DNA of 64,000 bases from Microbacterium sp. SD291 (GTDB lineage Bacteria > Actinomycetota > Actinomycetes > Actinomycetales > Microbacteriaceae): the NCBI RefSeq assembly GCF_017355365.1, contig NZ_JADIJR010000015.1:17124-81123 (forward strand), read 5' to 3'. Positions 1-9,026 of this stretch are shown here, in pieces (within the stretch, counting starts at the first letter, position 1; every line of letters starts with the position of its first letter). A program made the translations under genes and the position numbers. The notes below the pieces were generated by a model, which was given only the letters and a program-made list of their open reading frames with translations, did not search any database and was not told the origin of the DNA.

Positions 1-742
1 GCACGGCATCCGCCGCGCCGCCGATCTCGGTGCGGAACCCGCCGGGCGTCGTCACGACGCCCGCTGCCGTGTCGAGCACGACCGGAGTGCGGCCGACCAC
101 GGTGATCTGAGGGGTCTCCCCCTCGATCTCGCCGACCGATGCCGTGGACGGCTCGAGCGCCTGTCCTTCGTTGTCCACCGGAACGGTGACGACCTCGCCC
201 CGCTCCGAGGAGACGCCGAAGACCGTGCCGTCCTGGGCGACGGCTACATCGGCGTTCGCACCGAGCTCGGCGACCGGCTCGGCGGCCTCGATCTCGAACC
301 CGGCGATGCCCTTGACCGGGACGACCCACAGCTCTCCCGACTTCTGGTCGAGGATCGCCGCGGTCTCGTTGCCCAGCGCCACCTTCGCGGCACCAGGGAT
401 GGGCGAGGAATCGGCGAGAGCGACGCGCGCAGGGTCGACCGCGGTGATCGTGGAGCCGCTCTCGTCGACCACGACGATGTTCGACTTGTCCTGGAGGATG
501 TCGTAGTCCTCGCTCGCCGTGCGCAGCCCGCCGTCGAGAACCGTGGACTCGTGGTTGAAGTGCCCGACGAGCAGGCTCGAGGCCTTGGTGATCCAGACGC
601 CGCCGTCGTTCAGGTCGACCTTCGTGGTCGGGAGTCCCTCATATGTGAACGCCATCGTGGTCAGCGCGACGACGCCAACGGTGACGCTCGCAGCGGAGGC
701 CAGAGTCTTCGGTCGCTTGCGCATCCACGACAACGCCTTCAT
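1..742 (-). CDS. Large surface/secreted protein, N-terminal part (runs off the left edge)
   Basis: About 247 residues of an open frame are visible, read leftwards from an ATG at 742; a purine-rich GGGGGA lies just upstream. The N-terminus has a basic stretch (MRKRPKT) and then a hydrophobic segment at about residues 13-30, which reads as a signal peptide or signal anchor. The rest is rich in short beta-strand-like segments with many V, T, G and D residues, such as WVVPVKG, and has no catalytic motif I can name. It resembles the start of the very long Ig-like/fibronectin-type-III proteins that sit next to MoxR/DUF58/transglutaminase genes in Microbacteriaceae, but the neighbours that would confirm this are outside the window. 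The coding call is solid; the family is inferred. Confidence 0.75.
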   Translation of the reverse strand, partial: MKALSWMRKRPKTLASAASVTVGVVALTTMAFTYEGLPTTKVDLNDGGVWITKASSLLVGHFNHESTVLDGGLRTASEDYDILQDKSNIVVVDESGSTITAVDPARVALADSSPIPGAAKVALGNETAAILDQKSGELWVVPVKGIAGFEIEAAEPVAELGANADVAVAQDGTVFGVSSERGEVVTVPVDNEGQALEPSTASVGEIEGETPQITVVGRTPVVLDTAAGVVTTPGGFRTEIGGAADAV

Positions 743-834
743 TCCCGGTTCCCCCAAGGATCATGCACTCACTGGTTCTCAGGCGCGACGCACCTGACGG
801 CGACACGACGCACCGGGCAATCCTAACCGGAGGT

Positions 835-880
835 CCTGACGCCCACGATGGGGAGTACTTCCCATCCGGAGTGCGTCAGG
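835..880. terminator. Hairpin at the 3' end of the glycosylase gene
   Basis: CCTGACGC (835-842) pairs with GCGTCAGG (873-880), and an inner GATGGG/CCCATC pair extends the structure. It overlaps the stop codon of the glycosylase gene at 876-878. There is no T tract. It is probably the terminator for the leftward glycosylase transcript. Confidence 0.45.
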
Positions 881-1445
881 CCCGCCAGCATCCCTCGACG
901 TGGTCGTCGACCATGCCGGCCGACTGCATCAGCGCGTACATCGTGGTGGGGCCGACGAAGCGGAATCCGCGGCGGCGCAGCTCCTTGCTCATCGCGGTGG
1001 ACTCGGGCGTGACGGCAGGCACCTCCGCCATGGATGCGGGGCGGATGCCGGAGGCTGCGGGAGCGAACGACCACATCAGCTCGTCGAGCTCGCCGTCGGC
1101 CAGGGTCCGCACGATCCGGGCGTTGCCGATCGTGGCCTCGATCTTCGCGCGATTGCGGATGATGCCGGCATCCGCCATCAGGCGCTCGATATCGGGCTCG
1201 CCGAACTCGGCGACCGTCTCGGGGTCGAACCCGGCGAACACCTCGCGGAACCGCGGCCGCTTGCGCAGGATCGTGATCCAGGAGAGGCCCGCCTGGAAGC
1301 CCTCCAGCGCCATCTTCTCGAACAGGGCGCGGTCGCCGTGCAGCGGCGTGCCCCACTCCTCGTCGTGGTAGCGGCGGTACTCGACGTCGTCGCCGACCCA
1401 GGCGCAGCGGCCGTGCGCGTCGGGCCCGACGATCAGAGAGGTCAT
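876..1445 (-). CDS. tag: DNA-3-methyladenine glycosylase I
   Basis: This is a base-excision repair enzyme that removes 3-methyladenine from alkylated DNA in the cytoplasm. The 189-residue length fits the family. It has the N-terminal CAWVGDD and YHDEEWG motifs, then LEGFQAGLSW, the conserved core around the base-recognition pocket. It ends in HVEGCW, whose His and Cys, with the N-terminal Cys and His, match the zinc-snap ligands of E. coli Tag. The ATG at 1445 is preceded by a TAGCGT box (complement of 1453-1458) with 7 nt between, so the mRNA is probably leaderless. The longer upstream frame runs into the dehydrogenase gene and is a shadow. Confidence 0.95.
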   Translation of the reverse strand: MTSLIVGPDAHGRCAWVGDDVEYRRYHDEEWGTPLHGDRALFEKMALEGFQAGLSWITILRKRPRFREVFAGFDPETVAEFGEPDIERLMADAGIIRNRAKIEATIGNARIVRTLADGELDELMWSFAPAASGIRPASMAEVPAVTPESTAMSKELRRRGFRFVGPTTMYALMQSAGMVDDHVEGCWRA

Positions 1446-1474
1446 GCGTCCGACGCTATCGTGAGGCTCCGACG

Positions 1475-2521
1475 TCAGGCGGCGATCGTGGAGGCGTCGA
1501 TCACGAACCGGTAGCGGACGTCCGAGGCGAGCACGCGCTCGTAGGCGTCGTTGATCGCGGATGCCGGGATCACCTCGATCTCGGAGACGATGCCGTGCTC
1601 GGCGCAGAAGTCGAGCATCTCCTGCGTCTCGCGGATGCCGCCGATGTTCGAGCCGGCGAGCGTCTTGTTGCCGCCGATCAGCGACCCGATGTTCAGCGAG
1701 AGCGGCTCGCCGGGGGCGCCGACGCACACCATCGCGCCGCCCACGTCGAGAAGGCCGAGGTAGGCCCGCAGGTCGACGACGGCGCTGACGGTGTTGAGGA
1801 TGACGTCGAAGGAGCCGCGCAGCTCCTTGAACGTGGCGGGGTCGCCGGTCGCACGGTAGTGGTCGGCGCCGAGGCGGAGGCCGTCGTCCTTCTTGCTGAG
1901 GGTCTGCGACAGCACGGTGACCTCCGCGCCGAGCGCGTGCGCGAACTGCACTCCCATGTGGCCGAGCCCGCCGAGGCCGACGACGGCGACGCGGGTGCCG
2001 GGGCCGACGTTCCAGCGGCGCAGCGGCGAGAACGTGGTGATGCCGGCGCAGAGCAGCGGAGCCGCGGAATCGAGCGGGATCGCATCGGGGATGCGGACCA
2101 CGAAGGACTCCGTCACCACGACCTGCTGGGAGTAGCCGCCCTGCGTGACCGTGCCGTCACGGTCGGTGCTGCCGTAGGTGAACACGACGCCATCGGCGCA
2201 GAACTGCTCCTCGCCTCTGCGGCAGCTCGCGCACTCGCCGCACGAGTCCACCAGGCAGCCGACGCCGACCCGGTCGCCGACCGCGTGCCGCGTGACCTCG
2301 CCGCCGACCGCCGCGACGACGCCCGCGATCTCGTGCCCCGGGGCGAGCGGATACTGCTGCGGGCCCCAGTCGCCGCGGACGGTGTGGATGTCGGAGTGGC
2401 AGATGCCCGCGAACGCGATGTCGATGAGGATGTCGCGCGGGCCGATCTCGCGGCGCTCGATCAGCGTCTTCTCCAGCGGGGCGGCTTCACTCGGGGCGGC
2501 ATAGGCGTGTACGCGGGTCAT
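1475..2521 (-). CDS. Zinc-dependent NAD(P) alcohol dehydrogenase (YahK/CAD-like)
   Basis: This is a 348-residue medium-chain dehydrogenase that should interconvert aldehydes and alcohols with NAD(P)H. GICHSDIH and GHE near the N-terminus carry the catalytic zinc ligands. The Cys-rich loop (about residues 90-112, SCGECASC...C) is the structural zinc site. [15 protein letters not shown] is the Rossmann nucleotide-binding loop. The family resemblance is to YahK/cinnamyl-alcohol dehydrogenase types, which reduce many aldehydes, so the physiological substrate is not evident. The start at 2521 follows a TAGGCT -10 box (complement of 2529-2534) by 7 nt, so it is probably leaderless. It is transcribed separately from the acyl-CoA oxidase gene upstream. 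Confidence 0.9.
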   Translation of the reverse strand: MTRVHAYAAPSEAAPLEKTLIERREIGPRDILIDIAFAGICHSDIHTVRGDWGPQQYPLAPGHEIAGVVAAVGGEVTRHAVGDRVGVGCLVDSCGECASCRRGEEQFCADGVVFTYGSTDRDGTVTQGGYSQQVVVTESFVVRIPDAIPLDSAAPLLCAGITTFSPLRRWNVGPGTRVAVVGLGGLGHMGVQFAHALGAEVTVLSQTLSKKDDGLRLGADHYRATGDPATFKELRGSFDVILNTVSAVVDLRAYLGLLDVGGAMVCVGAPGEPLSLNIGSLIGGNKTLAGSNIGGIRETQEMLDFCAEHGIVSEIEVIPASAINDAYERVLASDVRYRFVIDASTIAA

Positions 2522-2552
2522 ATCGCCGAGCCTACCCAGCGGCGGTGAGAGG

Positions 2553-4634
2553 TCAGCGCTTCTTCTTCTCCTTCACGGGCGCCTGGCCGGATGCCGCGAG
2601 GTCGGCGTAGTACGCGCGGGCCTCATTCTGGCGCTCGGCCTCGGCGCCGGAGGCGATGGGTGCGCGCACGTGCTCGGGCTCGTAGCCGAACGCGTTCACC
2701 AGCTCGAGCGCGTGCGGGCGCAGCCGTGCGCACAGGCGGTCGATGTAGCTCGAGACCGCGGCAGCGCGCTGCATGGACAGGCGGCCGTTGATCAGGTGCC
2801 AGGCGAGGTGCTTCTCGATGAGCTGCAGGCCGAAGAGGTCGCGCAGCCACGTGAGCACCTTCCTCGTCTCGGCATCCTCGATCTGGTGCACCGCGTCGGT
2901 GAACGCCTCCCACTGCAGCAGCTCGCCGTGTGCACGCGCGGCCTCGATGAGCTCGGCCTGGTTCTCGTTGAACAGGCGGGCGCCGAGCGCCTTGTCCTTT
3001 GCGCCTGGGCGCAGGCGCCCGGCGATGTCGGCGATCATCTGCTGCACCCGGTCGGAGAGCAGCTCGTGCTGCTGATCCTCGCGCAGGCCCTTCTCCACGG
3101 AACGGGCGGTGGAGCCGAGGTCGGTGACGGCCTGCCCGAACTGCCGGAGCCCTGCTCCGTGGAACACCTTGCCCGCGGTCTGCTCGACGGCGAAGCGCGC
3201 GAGCGCCGCAGCATCCTTGCCCTTGAACTGCCCGGCGTAGTCGGTCAGCAGGCGCTTGCCGACCAGCTGCAGCAGCACGTTGTTGTCGCCCTCGAAGGTG
3301 ACGTAGATGTCGAGGTCCTGGCGGAGCCCGACCAGGCGGTTCTCGAACATGAACCCGGCGCCGCCGCAGGCCTCGCGGGCCTCCTGCAGCGTGTCCAGCG
3401 CGTGCCAGGTCGACAGCGGCTTGAGCGCTGCGGCGAGGGTCTCGAGGTCCTCGCGGTCCTCGGGGGTGTCGGTGCGGCCGGAGAAGACGCCGTCGAACTT
3501 CTGCAGGAACTCATCGTGCGCGAAGATCTGCGCGTACGTCGTCGCCAGGCGCGGCAGCAGGCGCCGCTGGTGCTTGCCGTAGTCGAGCAGCACGACCTCC
3601 TGCCCGTCCGCGCCGTCGAACTGACGGCGCTGGGTGGCGTAGGTGATCGCGATGTGCAGCCCCAGGGCGGATGCCCAGGACGCGGCGCCGTCGAGCGACA
3701 CCCGGCCCTGCACCAGGGTGCCGAGCATCGTGAAGAAGCGGCGGCCGGGGCTGTCGATCGTGCTCGTGTATGTGCCGTCCGCGGCGACGTCGCCGTAGCG
3801 GTTGAGCAGGTTGGTGCGCGGGATGCGCACGTGGTCGAAGTGCAGACGGCCGTTGTCGATGCCGTTCAGGCCGCCCTTGAGCGTGTCGTCCTCACGGCTG
3901 ATGCCGGGGAGGTCGACGCCGTCTTCGCCGCGCAGCGGCACGTAGAAGCAGTGCACCCCGTGGTTCACGCCGTTCGTGATGAGCTGGGCGAACACGGTGG
4001 CGGCGATCCCGTGCAGCGCGGCGTTGCCGAGGAACTCCTTCCACGCCGCGCGGAACGGCGTGTTGATGACGAACTCCTCGGTCTCCGGGTCGTACGTCGC
4101 GGTGGTGCCGATCGCGGCGACGTCGGATCCGTGCCCCATCTCGGTCATCGCGAACGCGCCGGGGATCGAGAGGTCCATGACTCCTGGGAGCCACTTCTCG
4201 TGGTGCTCGGCGGTGCCCAGCTGCAGGATCGCCGAACCGAACAGCCCCCACTGCACGCCCGACTTGATCTGCAGGCTGGGGTCGGCGGCGACGAGCTCCT
4301 CGAAGCCGGCGATGTTGGCGCCGTTGTTCTCCTCTCCGCCGAACTGCTTCGGGAAGGCGCGGTGCACCGTGCGGTTCTCGACCAGCAGGTGCAGCTGGCT
4401 GAGCACGCGCTCGCGGTGCTCGTCCATGCCGAGTTCGTCCTTGCGCCAGAACGCGGGGTCCTTGATCATCTCGCGCGCCTGACGGCGGGTCTCACCCCAC
4501 GTGCCCATCAGGAGCTCGTTGACGCGCGCGACATCGATCTGCGGGTTCGCGTCAGTGCTGTTCGCGTCAGCGCTGTTCGCGTCAGCGCTGTTCGCGTCGG
4601 TGTGTGTCGTCGAAGGGCGGACGGCGGCGACCAT
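2553..4634 (-). CDS. Acyl-CoA oxidase / acyl-CoA dehydrogenase family protein
   Basis: This flavoprotein of about 693 residues carries out the first (alpha-beta dehydrogenation) step of fatty-acid beta-oxidation. The length and the extra C-terminal domain fit the acyl-CoA oxidase branch rather than the 380-residue dehydrogenases. Visible motifs include [10 protein letters not shown] (FAD-contacting region, about residue 165), a middle beta-barrel, and [17 protein letters not shown] with [12 protein letters not shown] towards the C-terminal half, where the Glu of FEGDN is the expected catalytic base. I prefer the ATG at 4634: GAGAGG lies 7 nt upstream, whereas the ATG at 4640 touches the same Shine-Dalgarno sequence. 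The N-terminus carries a [14 protein letters not shown] tract from an 18-bp tandem repeat. A TACCAT -10 box lies on the complement of 4670-4675. Confidence 0.9.
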   Translation of the reverse strand: MVAAVRPSTTHTDANSADANSADANSTDANPQIDVARVNELLMGTWGETRRQAREMIKDPAFWRKDELGMDEHRERVLSQLHLLVENRTVHRAFPKQFGGEENNGANIAGFEELVAADPSLQIKSGVQWGLFGSAILQLGTAEHHEKWLPGVMDLSIPGAFAMTEMGHGSDVAAIGTTATYDPETEEFVINTPFRAAWKEFLGNAALHGIAATVFAQLITNGVNHGVHCFYVPLRGEDGVDLPGISREDDTLKGGLNGIDNGRLHFDHVRIPRTNLLNRYGDVAADGTYTSTIDSPGRRFFTMLGTLVQGRVSLDGAASWASALGLHIAITYATQRRQFDGADGQEVVLLDYGKHQRRLLPRLATTYAQIFAHDEFLQKFDGVFSGRTDTPEDREDLETLAAALKPLSTWHALDTLQEAREACGGAGFMFENRLVGLRQDLDIYVTFEGDNNVLLQLVGKRLLTDYAGQFKGKDAAALARFAVEQTAGKVFHGAGLRQFGQAVTDLGSTARSVEKGLREDQQHELLSDRVQQMIADIAGRLRPGAKDKALGARLFNENQAELIEAARAHGELLQWEAFTDAVHQIEDAETRKVLTWLRDLFGLQLIEKHLAWHLINGRLSMQRAAAVSSYIDRLCARLRPHALELVNAFGYEPEHVRAPIASGAEAERQNEARAYYADLAASGQAPVKEKKKR
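4540..4603. repeat. 18-bp tandem repeat inside the acyl-CoA oxidase gene
   Basis: About three and a half copies of a unit reading GTTCGCGTCAGCGCT plus TGT on the plus strand encode the repeated six-residue unit DANSAD/DANSTD near the protein N-terminus. The unit length is a multiple of three, so copy-number change keeps the frame. Boundaries are approximate. Confidence 0.8.
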
Positions 4635-4688
4635 GAGCATTCCTCTCGAGGAGAAGTAGGGATGCTGTCATGGTAGGTCTGCCACAAG

Positions 4689-4721
4689 CTTGGAGGAAAC
4701 CACCTGTGCGGTTCCTCCAAG
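4689..4721. promoter_or_regulatory. Inverted repeat upstream of the acyl-CoA oxidase promoter
   Basis: CTTGGAGGAAACC (4689-4701) pairs with GGTTCCTCCAAG (4710-4721) apart from one bulged A. It sits where the -35 region of the leftward acyl-CoA oxidase promoter should be (its -10 is at 4670-4675). It could be an operator for that gene or a terminator for the lipase gene, which ends at 4779. A second palindrome, TGTGGC-GAC-GCCACA (4750-4764), is closer to the lipase stop and is the better terminator candidate. Confidence 0.45.
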
Positions 4722-4778
4722 CGCCTCGGGTTTCGATCCCCACCGGGATTGTGGCGACGCCACAGCCCGGGCCACAGG

Positions 4779-5621
4779 TCAGGGTGCCAGCGCTCCCGCG
4801 ATGATCGTCGCGTACGCCTGCTGCCCTGCCGCGTTCGGGTGGAATGCGCGGTCCATGGTCGGGGCACCCGAGACCAGTCCGCTGATCCAGCGGTCGCCGG
4901 TGTCGCACAGGCCGTGCCCCGCGAACCCCTGCGCGATGTCGACGAAGCGGACGCCGGGGTCTCCGGTCAAGCCGACGTATCCCTCGACGCCTGTGAGCAC
5001 GGCCGTGTTCACGCCGGCCATTCCCGCGTTGATCATGGCCGCCTGCAGTGCGGAGAACTTCAGCGAATGTCCCACGCTGCAGCTGTCGGCGACCGCGCCG
5101 AACAGCAGCGGGTACCCCGTCACGACGATCAGCGCGTTCGGTGCGAGCGAGCGGATCGCGCCGACCGTCTGCCCGATGCTGACCGGGATGCCGGTGATGG
5201 CCCCCTGCGCCGCGGCGAGCGCGGCCGAGCACAGCGCCGGGCTGCCGCCGCTGCTGCATGCGGCGAGAGCATCCTGCCAGCCGACGTTGTTGATGCCGGC
5301 CGTGAGGGTGACGAGCGTCGTCGCCGGCCCGAGGTCTCCCAGCTGCTCCGACACGACGAGATCCGTGGTCGCGCCGGCGCAGGCGCTGGATGCGACCGGC
5401 ATCCAGGACATCGCGGCGAGCAGGCTCGGGTACGCCTTCTTCGAGCGCAGGCACTCGAGATCGGCGTACGGCAGGTTGCCGGTGCCGGCGGCCTGCGAGT
5501 CGCCCAGAGCGACATACGGAGCCCCGCCCGGATCGTCGGCCGCGATCGCGGGAGCAGCGCCGCCGAGCGCAGCCGCGCCCAGAGTCAGCGCGGCAAGGAC
5601 TGAGATGAGACGTCGCTTCAT
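4779..5621 (-). CDS. Secreted SGNH/GDSL-family lipase or esterase
   Basis: This 280-residue exported hydrolase begins with a clear Sec signal peptide (MKRRL, a hydrophobic core to about residue 25, and an APAIAA cleavage site). The GDS block (VALGDSQAAG, about residue 40) supplies the nucleophilic Ser. TAGINN corresponds to the GxND block III, with Asn kept and Asp replaced. FHPNAAGQ near the C-terminus supplies the catalytic His. Six cysteines outside the signal peptide suggest disulfides, as in the Streptomyces secreted GDSL lipases. It probably cleaves ester-linked acyl chains outside the cell. A TACTGT -10 box (complement of about 5696-5701) gives a leader of about 65 nt, with GGGGAT before the ATG. 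Confidence 0.88.
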   Translation of the reverse strand: MKRRLISVLAALTLGAAALGGAAPAIAADDPGGAPYVALGDSQAAGTGNLPYADLECLRSKKAYPSLLAAMSWMPVASSACAGATTDLVVSEQLGDLGPATTLVTLTAGINNVGWQDALAACSSGGSPALCSAALAAAQGAITGIPVSIGQTVGAIRSLAPNALIVVTGYPLLFGAVADSCSVGHSLKFSALQAAMINAGMAGVNTAVLTGVEGYVGLTGDPGVRFVDIAQGFAGHGLCDTGDRWISGLVSGAPTMDRAFHPNAAGQQAYATIIAGALAP

Positions 5622-5710
5622 GATGATCCCCAGAATCTCTGTTCGGTCTCCCCCGAGGCCGACCCGCCGACGTCGTCGTCGGCGTGCTGAGGCTCACAGT
5701 AGACCTGCGG

Positions 5711-5735
5711 CGAGGGTCGCACCAGTGCGACCTCG
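5711..5735. promoter_or_regulatory. Palindrome over the lipase -35 region
   Basis: GGTCGCAC-CA-GTGCGACC (5715-5732) is a perfect 8-bp-arm palindrome, extended by CGA/TCG outside. It overlaps the expected -35 position of the leftward lipase promoter. An operator for the lipase is a plausible reading; no regulator gene lies beside it. Confidence 0.4.
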
Positions 5736-5773
5736 GACGCCGGCGCGCGCCCGCCGGACCGCTCCCTCACGCG

Positions 5774-5809
5774 CGATCGCCCCGCATGCCGGAGCATGCG
5801 GGGCGATCG
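5774..5809. terminator. Strong hairpin terminator of the GH3 gene
   Basis: A perfect 16-bp stem, CGATCGCCCCGCATGC against its complement (5774-5789 and 5794-5809), closes on a CGGA tetraloop. It lies 13 nt past the stop of the leftward GH3 gene. There is no T tract. Confidence 0.75.
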
Positions 5810-5822
5810 GACGTGCAGGCTC

Positions 5823-7586
5823 TCAGAGCGAGAGACCGTGCCCGAACCGGAACAGCGGGTCGGCCGTGTCGAAGGGGACGTCAGGGCGCGAGGCCTCGAC
5901 CGCGGCCATCGAGCGCGGCACGTCGAACGGCAGCCTGCCCTGGGCGGGGAACGCCCCGGAGAGGACGTCCAGGAGCGCGGCCGCGCTGGAGCCCCAGTTC
6001 GCAACGACCGCGTTCGCGGAGTCGACGACGGGCGCGAGGATCGCAGGACGGTCGAGGAACACGTCGACCACGGTCGGGACGGCCGCCGACACCTCGGCGA
6101 CGTGCGCGAGCACGTCGGCCGGGAAGTCCAGCGAGCCCGCGTGGAAGAAGTTCTCGAACATCGACGCGCGCTCCTCGTACGGGGCCTGCAGGCGCAGGAT
6201 CGCGATGTCCGCCTCGGCGGGCGACGCCACGACGGTGCCGTAGAGGGCGGCGGTCTCGGCCGGGATTCCCTCGACGTACAGCCTCGCTCCGGCCTCGATC
6301 GGCAGGGCGCCGCCGTTCGACAGCACCGTGACGGAGGCGCGCTGCGCGGCATCCGCCGCCGAGCGGAATTCGTCCGATCCGACGATCGCGTCGGCCGCAT
6401 CGGCATCCACGTACGGGTCCTCGAACAGGCCGAGTTCGAACTTCTCCCGCAGCAGCCGGCGCGCGGAGATGTCGAGCCGGCCCTCGCCCACGATGCCGTC
6501 GCGCACCAGATCGATGAGCATCTGCGGCTCCTGCTCGCCGCCGAACTGGTCGGCGCCGGCATCCAGGATCTTCGTCATCCGCTCCGCCGGCGTGAGGTGC
6601 TCGACGCCCCAGGCCCGCGCAGAGAAGTCGGTGCCCATGATCGGCTGATCCGTGACAAGGCCCCAGTCGGTGCAGACGATGCCGTCGAAGCCGAAGCGCT
6701 CGCGCAGGAGGCCCGTGAGCACGCCCTTGTTGAAGCCGAAGCCGACCTCCTCGTATTCAGTGCCGACCGGCATGCCGTAATAGGGCATGATCTGCCGGCC
6801 GCCGGCCGCGAAGATCGCCTCGAAGGGCGCGAGGTGATGCTCGAAGTTGTCGCCGGGGTAGACCTGCTCGCGCCCGTAGTCGAAGTGCGGGTCCTCGCCG
6901 TCCTTCTGCGGGCCGCCGCCGGGGAAGTGCTTGGTCATGGTCGACACGGATCCGGGGCCGAACGACTCGCCCTGGAAGCCGCGCACGTAGGCCGCTCCGA
7001 GTTCTCCCGACAGGTCGGCATCCTCCCCGAACGTCTGCAGCTGACGCGCCCACCGCGACTCGGTCGCGAGGTCGACCTGCGGATGCAGGGCGACCCGGAT
7101 GCCGACGGCGGTGTACTCCTGACGCGCGATGTCGCCGAAGCGCTCGACGAGCCCGGCATCCTGGGTCGCGGCGAGGCCGAGCGGCTCGGGCCACTGCGAG
7201 AACGGACCCGACAGGATCGACGCCCCGGGGTTCTCGCTGAAAGAGTGCCGCGGGTCGGTCGAGATCGTCACCGGGATGCCGAGACGGGTGGATGCCGCCA
7301 GCTCCTGCAGCGCGTTGTACCAGCGCGCCATCTCACCGGCGGTCGGCGCCGCCCCGAGCAGATTGAAGTGCGTCATCTTCAGGTCGACGACGTGGTGCCG
7401 GTTCGACGGGATCCCGAAGGCGTCGCTCCCCTCGGAAAGCTCGCCGTTCTCCCCCATCGCGATCATGGTCTGGAAGAAGAGGCCGGCTTTCTCCTCCAGT
7501 GTCATCGCGTCGAGCAGCAGCTGCACGCGCTCGTCGACGGGGAGGCTCGCGTCGAGCCACGGACGTTCGGCGGTCGGTTCTGTCAT
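5823..7586 (-). CDS. Glycoside hydrolase family 3 (beta-glucosidase-like)
   Basis: This 587-residue enzyme removes beta-linked sugars from the non-reducing end. The N-terminal TIM-barrel domain is intact: MTLEEKAGL at the start, TKHFPGGGPQKDGEDPH (the KHFPG block) and GFDGIVCTDWG, whose Asp is the expected nucleophile. A shorter alpha/beta C-terminal domain follows and ends in FRFGHGLS, the usual GH3 end motif. There is no signal peptide, so it should act inside the cell on imported oligosaccharides. It begins 2 nt after the MFS gene ends, so the two form one operon under the divergent TetR-like regulator. The translated frame extends far upstream without meaning; MTEPT at 7586 is the first sensible start. 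Confidence 0.92.
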   Translation of the reverse strand: MTEPTAERPWLDASLPVDERVQLLLDAMTLEEKAGLFFQTMIAMGENGELSEGSDAFGIPSNRHHVVDLKMTHFNLLGAAPTAGEMARWYNALQELAASTRLGIPVTISTDPRHSFSENPGASILSGPFSQWPEPLGLAATQDAGLVERFGDIARQEYTAVGIRVALHPQVDLATESRWARQLQTFGEDADLSGELGAAYVRGFQGESFGPGSVSTMTKHFPGGGPQKDGEDPHFDYGREQVYPGDNFEHHLAPFEAIFAAGGRQIMPYYGMPVGTEYEEVGFGFNKGVLTGLLRERFGFDGIVCTDWGLVTDQPIMGTDFSARAWGVEHLTPAERMTKILDAGADQFGGEQEPQMLIDLVRDGIVGEGRLDISARRLLREKFELGLFEDPYVDADAADAIVGSDEFRSAADAAQRASVTVLSNGGALPIEAGARLYVEGIPAETAALYGTVVASPAEADIAILRLQAPYEERASMFENFFHAGSLDFPADVLAHVAEVSAAVPTVVDVFLDRPAILAPVVDSANAVVANWGSSAAALLDVLSGAFPAQGRLPFDVPRSMAAVEASRPDVPFDTADPLFRFGHGLSL

Positions 7587-7588
7587 GG

Positions 7589-8887
7589 TCACTTGACTCC
7601 CTTGATGCGGTAGACGAGCACGGCGCCGCCGAGCGCGACCAGTGCGCCGAACAGGTACCAGGTGGTGTAGCCGCCCAGCGGCGTGGCTGCGCCGAGGGCG
7701 ATGATGCCGGGAGCGATCGCGGGGGCGATCGACTGCGGCAGCGCGTTGGCGATGTTGAGCACGCCGAGGTCCTTGGCGACGTCGTCCGGGTTCGGCAGCA
7801 CCTCGGTGGCGAGCGCCAGGTCGACGGAGAAGAACGACCCGGCGCCGAGGCCGATGATCGCCTGGCCGAGGATGACGACCGGAATGCTGGGGGCGACCGC
7901 GAGGATGACGAGGCCGACGACCATGATGAGGCCGGCGATGGCGACGAACGGGCGGCGCTTGCCGAGCCGGTCGGAGAGGAAGCCGCCGAGCGGCGAGGAG
8001 ATCGCCATGGCCGCCATCGAGGCGAGGTTGGCGGCGAGGATGGTGCCGACGGCGCCCTGCTCGTCGAGGCCGAACTTCGTGACCAGGTACAGCGGCAGGA
8101 AGGTCGCGATGCCGGCGTAGCCGAACATCACCATGAACTTCGTCAGCCAGGTCCAGCCGAAGTCGGGGTGCTTGCGGGGGTTGAAGACGAAGGAGCCGAA
8201 GAACGTGGCGACGGTGAAGCGATCGGCCGGCCTCTCGGTGAGCACGCGGTCCTTCAGCGTCAGGACGAAGACGACTGCCAGCAGCAGCGCGATCACGCCG
8301 GGAACGACGAAGCGCTCGAAGTCTCCGGGGAGGAAGTTGACCAGGAAGCTGCCGGCGAGGATGCCGATCGGGGTCGTGATGCCGACGAGACCGGAGACCT
8401 TGCCGCGGCTGGAGACCGGCACCTGGTCGGGGAGCGTCGCGTTCGCGGCCGCGAGCACCGCGTTCATCGCGGTCTGCACGAGGCACCAGGCGAGGAGGAC
8501 GACCCACACCGAGGTCGCGGCGCCGATCAGCGCGAAGCCGCCGAGGCCGACGATCGCCCCGCCGAGGATCCACGGGCGGCGCATGCCCCAGCGCGAGGTG
8601 GTGCGGTCGGAGAGGCGCCCGACGAGCGGGTTGGCGATGAGCGCGAACGCCGCGCCGACACCCATCACGAGGCCGAGGCTGCCTTCGGTGCTGACCGGGT
8701 CGATGTGCTGGATCTTGAACGCCATCGACACCATCACGGGTGTCAGCAGGGCGAGGTAGACGCCGAAGTTCACGGCGGCGAGGCCTCCGGTGTAGCCGCG
8801 GGGCGTCTTCGCCGGGGTCGTTCCAGGAGCTTTGAAGCCGGTGGTTCCGACGGCCGCGGCGCTGGCGGCCGATGACAGCTCTGTCAT
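7589..8887 (-). CDS. MFS transporter, probable sugar or glycoside importer
   Basis: This is a 432-residue major facilitator with about 12 membrane segments. The loop NPLVGRLSDRTTSRWGMRRPW, placed after the second predicted segment, is the RxxDRxxxRxGRR-like motif typical of sugar:cation symporters of the GPH/SLC45-like type. A second such loop, PLGGFLSDRLGKRRP, occurs in the C-terminal half. Pairing with an intracellular GH3 enzyme suggests import of a beta-glucoside, which the hydrolase then opens. The start at 8887 has AAAGGA about 7 nt upstream. The first gene of the operon, it faces the tandem TetR gene, with two operator-like repeats in the gap. The substrate is inferred from context only. 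Confidence 0.88.
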   Translation of the reverse strand: MTELSSAASAAAVGTTGFKAPGTTPAKTPRGYTGGLAAVNFGVYLALLTPVMVSMAFKIQHIDPVSTEGSLGLVMGVGAAFALIANPLVGRLSDRTTSRWGMRRPWILGGAIVGLGGFALIGAATSVWVVLLAWCLVQTAMNAVLAAANATLPDQVPVSSRGKVSGLVGITTPIGILAGSFLVNFLPGDFERFVVPGVIALLLAVVFVLTLKDRVLTERPADRFTVATFFGSFVFNPRKHPDFGWTWLTKFMVMFGYAGIATFLPLYLVTKFGLDEQGAVGTILAANLASMAAMAISSPLGGFLSDRLGKRRPFVAIAGLIMVVGLVILAVAPSIPVVILGQAIIGLGAGSFFSVDLALATEVLPNPDDVAKDLGVLNIANALPQSIAPAIAPGIIALGAATPLGGYTTWYLFGALVALGGAVLVYRIKGVK

Positions 8888-8958
8888 GAGTGAGTCCTTT
8901 CGGGCAAGGGGTGCGCCGGTCGTCCACGACTCGACGTCGAGACGACGATACACGAATC

Positions 8959-8995
8959 TCGACCGTTTGGTAAGTGAATATCGACCGATTGGTAA
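8959..8995. promoter_or_regulatory. Two direct TetR-operator-like sites between the MFS and regulator genes
   Basis: TCGACCGTTTGGTAA (8959-8973) and TCGACCGATTGGTAA (8981-8995) differ at one base. Each holds an ACC-N4-GGT dyad (8962-8971 and 8984-8993). The dyads are spaced 22 bp apart, about two helical turns. They lie between the divergent MFS/GH3 operon and the TetR-type gene, so they are probably the regulator's binding sites controlling both directions. Confidence 0.65.
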
Positions 8996-9026
8996 TGGGT
9001 GAGAATGGGGAGAGGAGAGGATGCTG

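Noticed and set aside
2670..4676. A 668-codon frame antisense to the acyl-CoA oxidase gene
   Set aside because: Repetitive Val/Arg/Glu composition and no family motif; the opposite strand encodes an intact enzyme.
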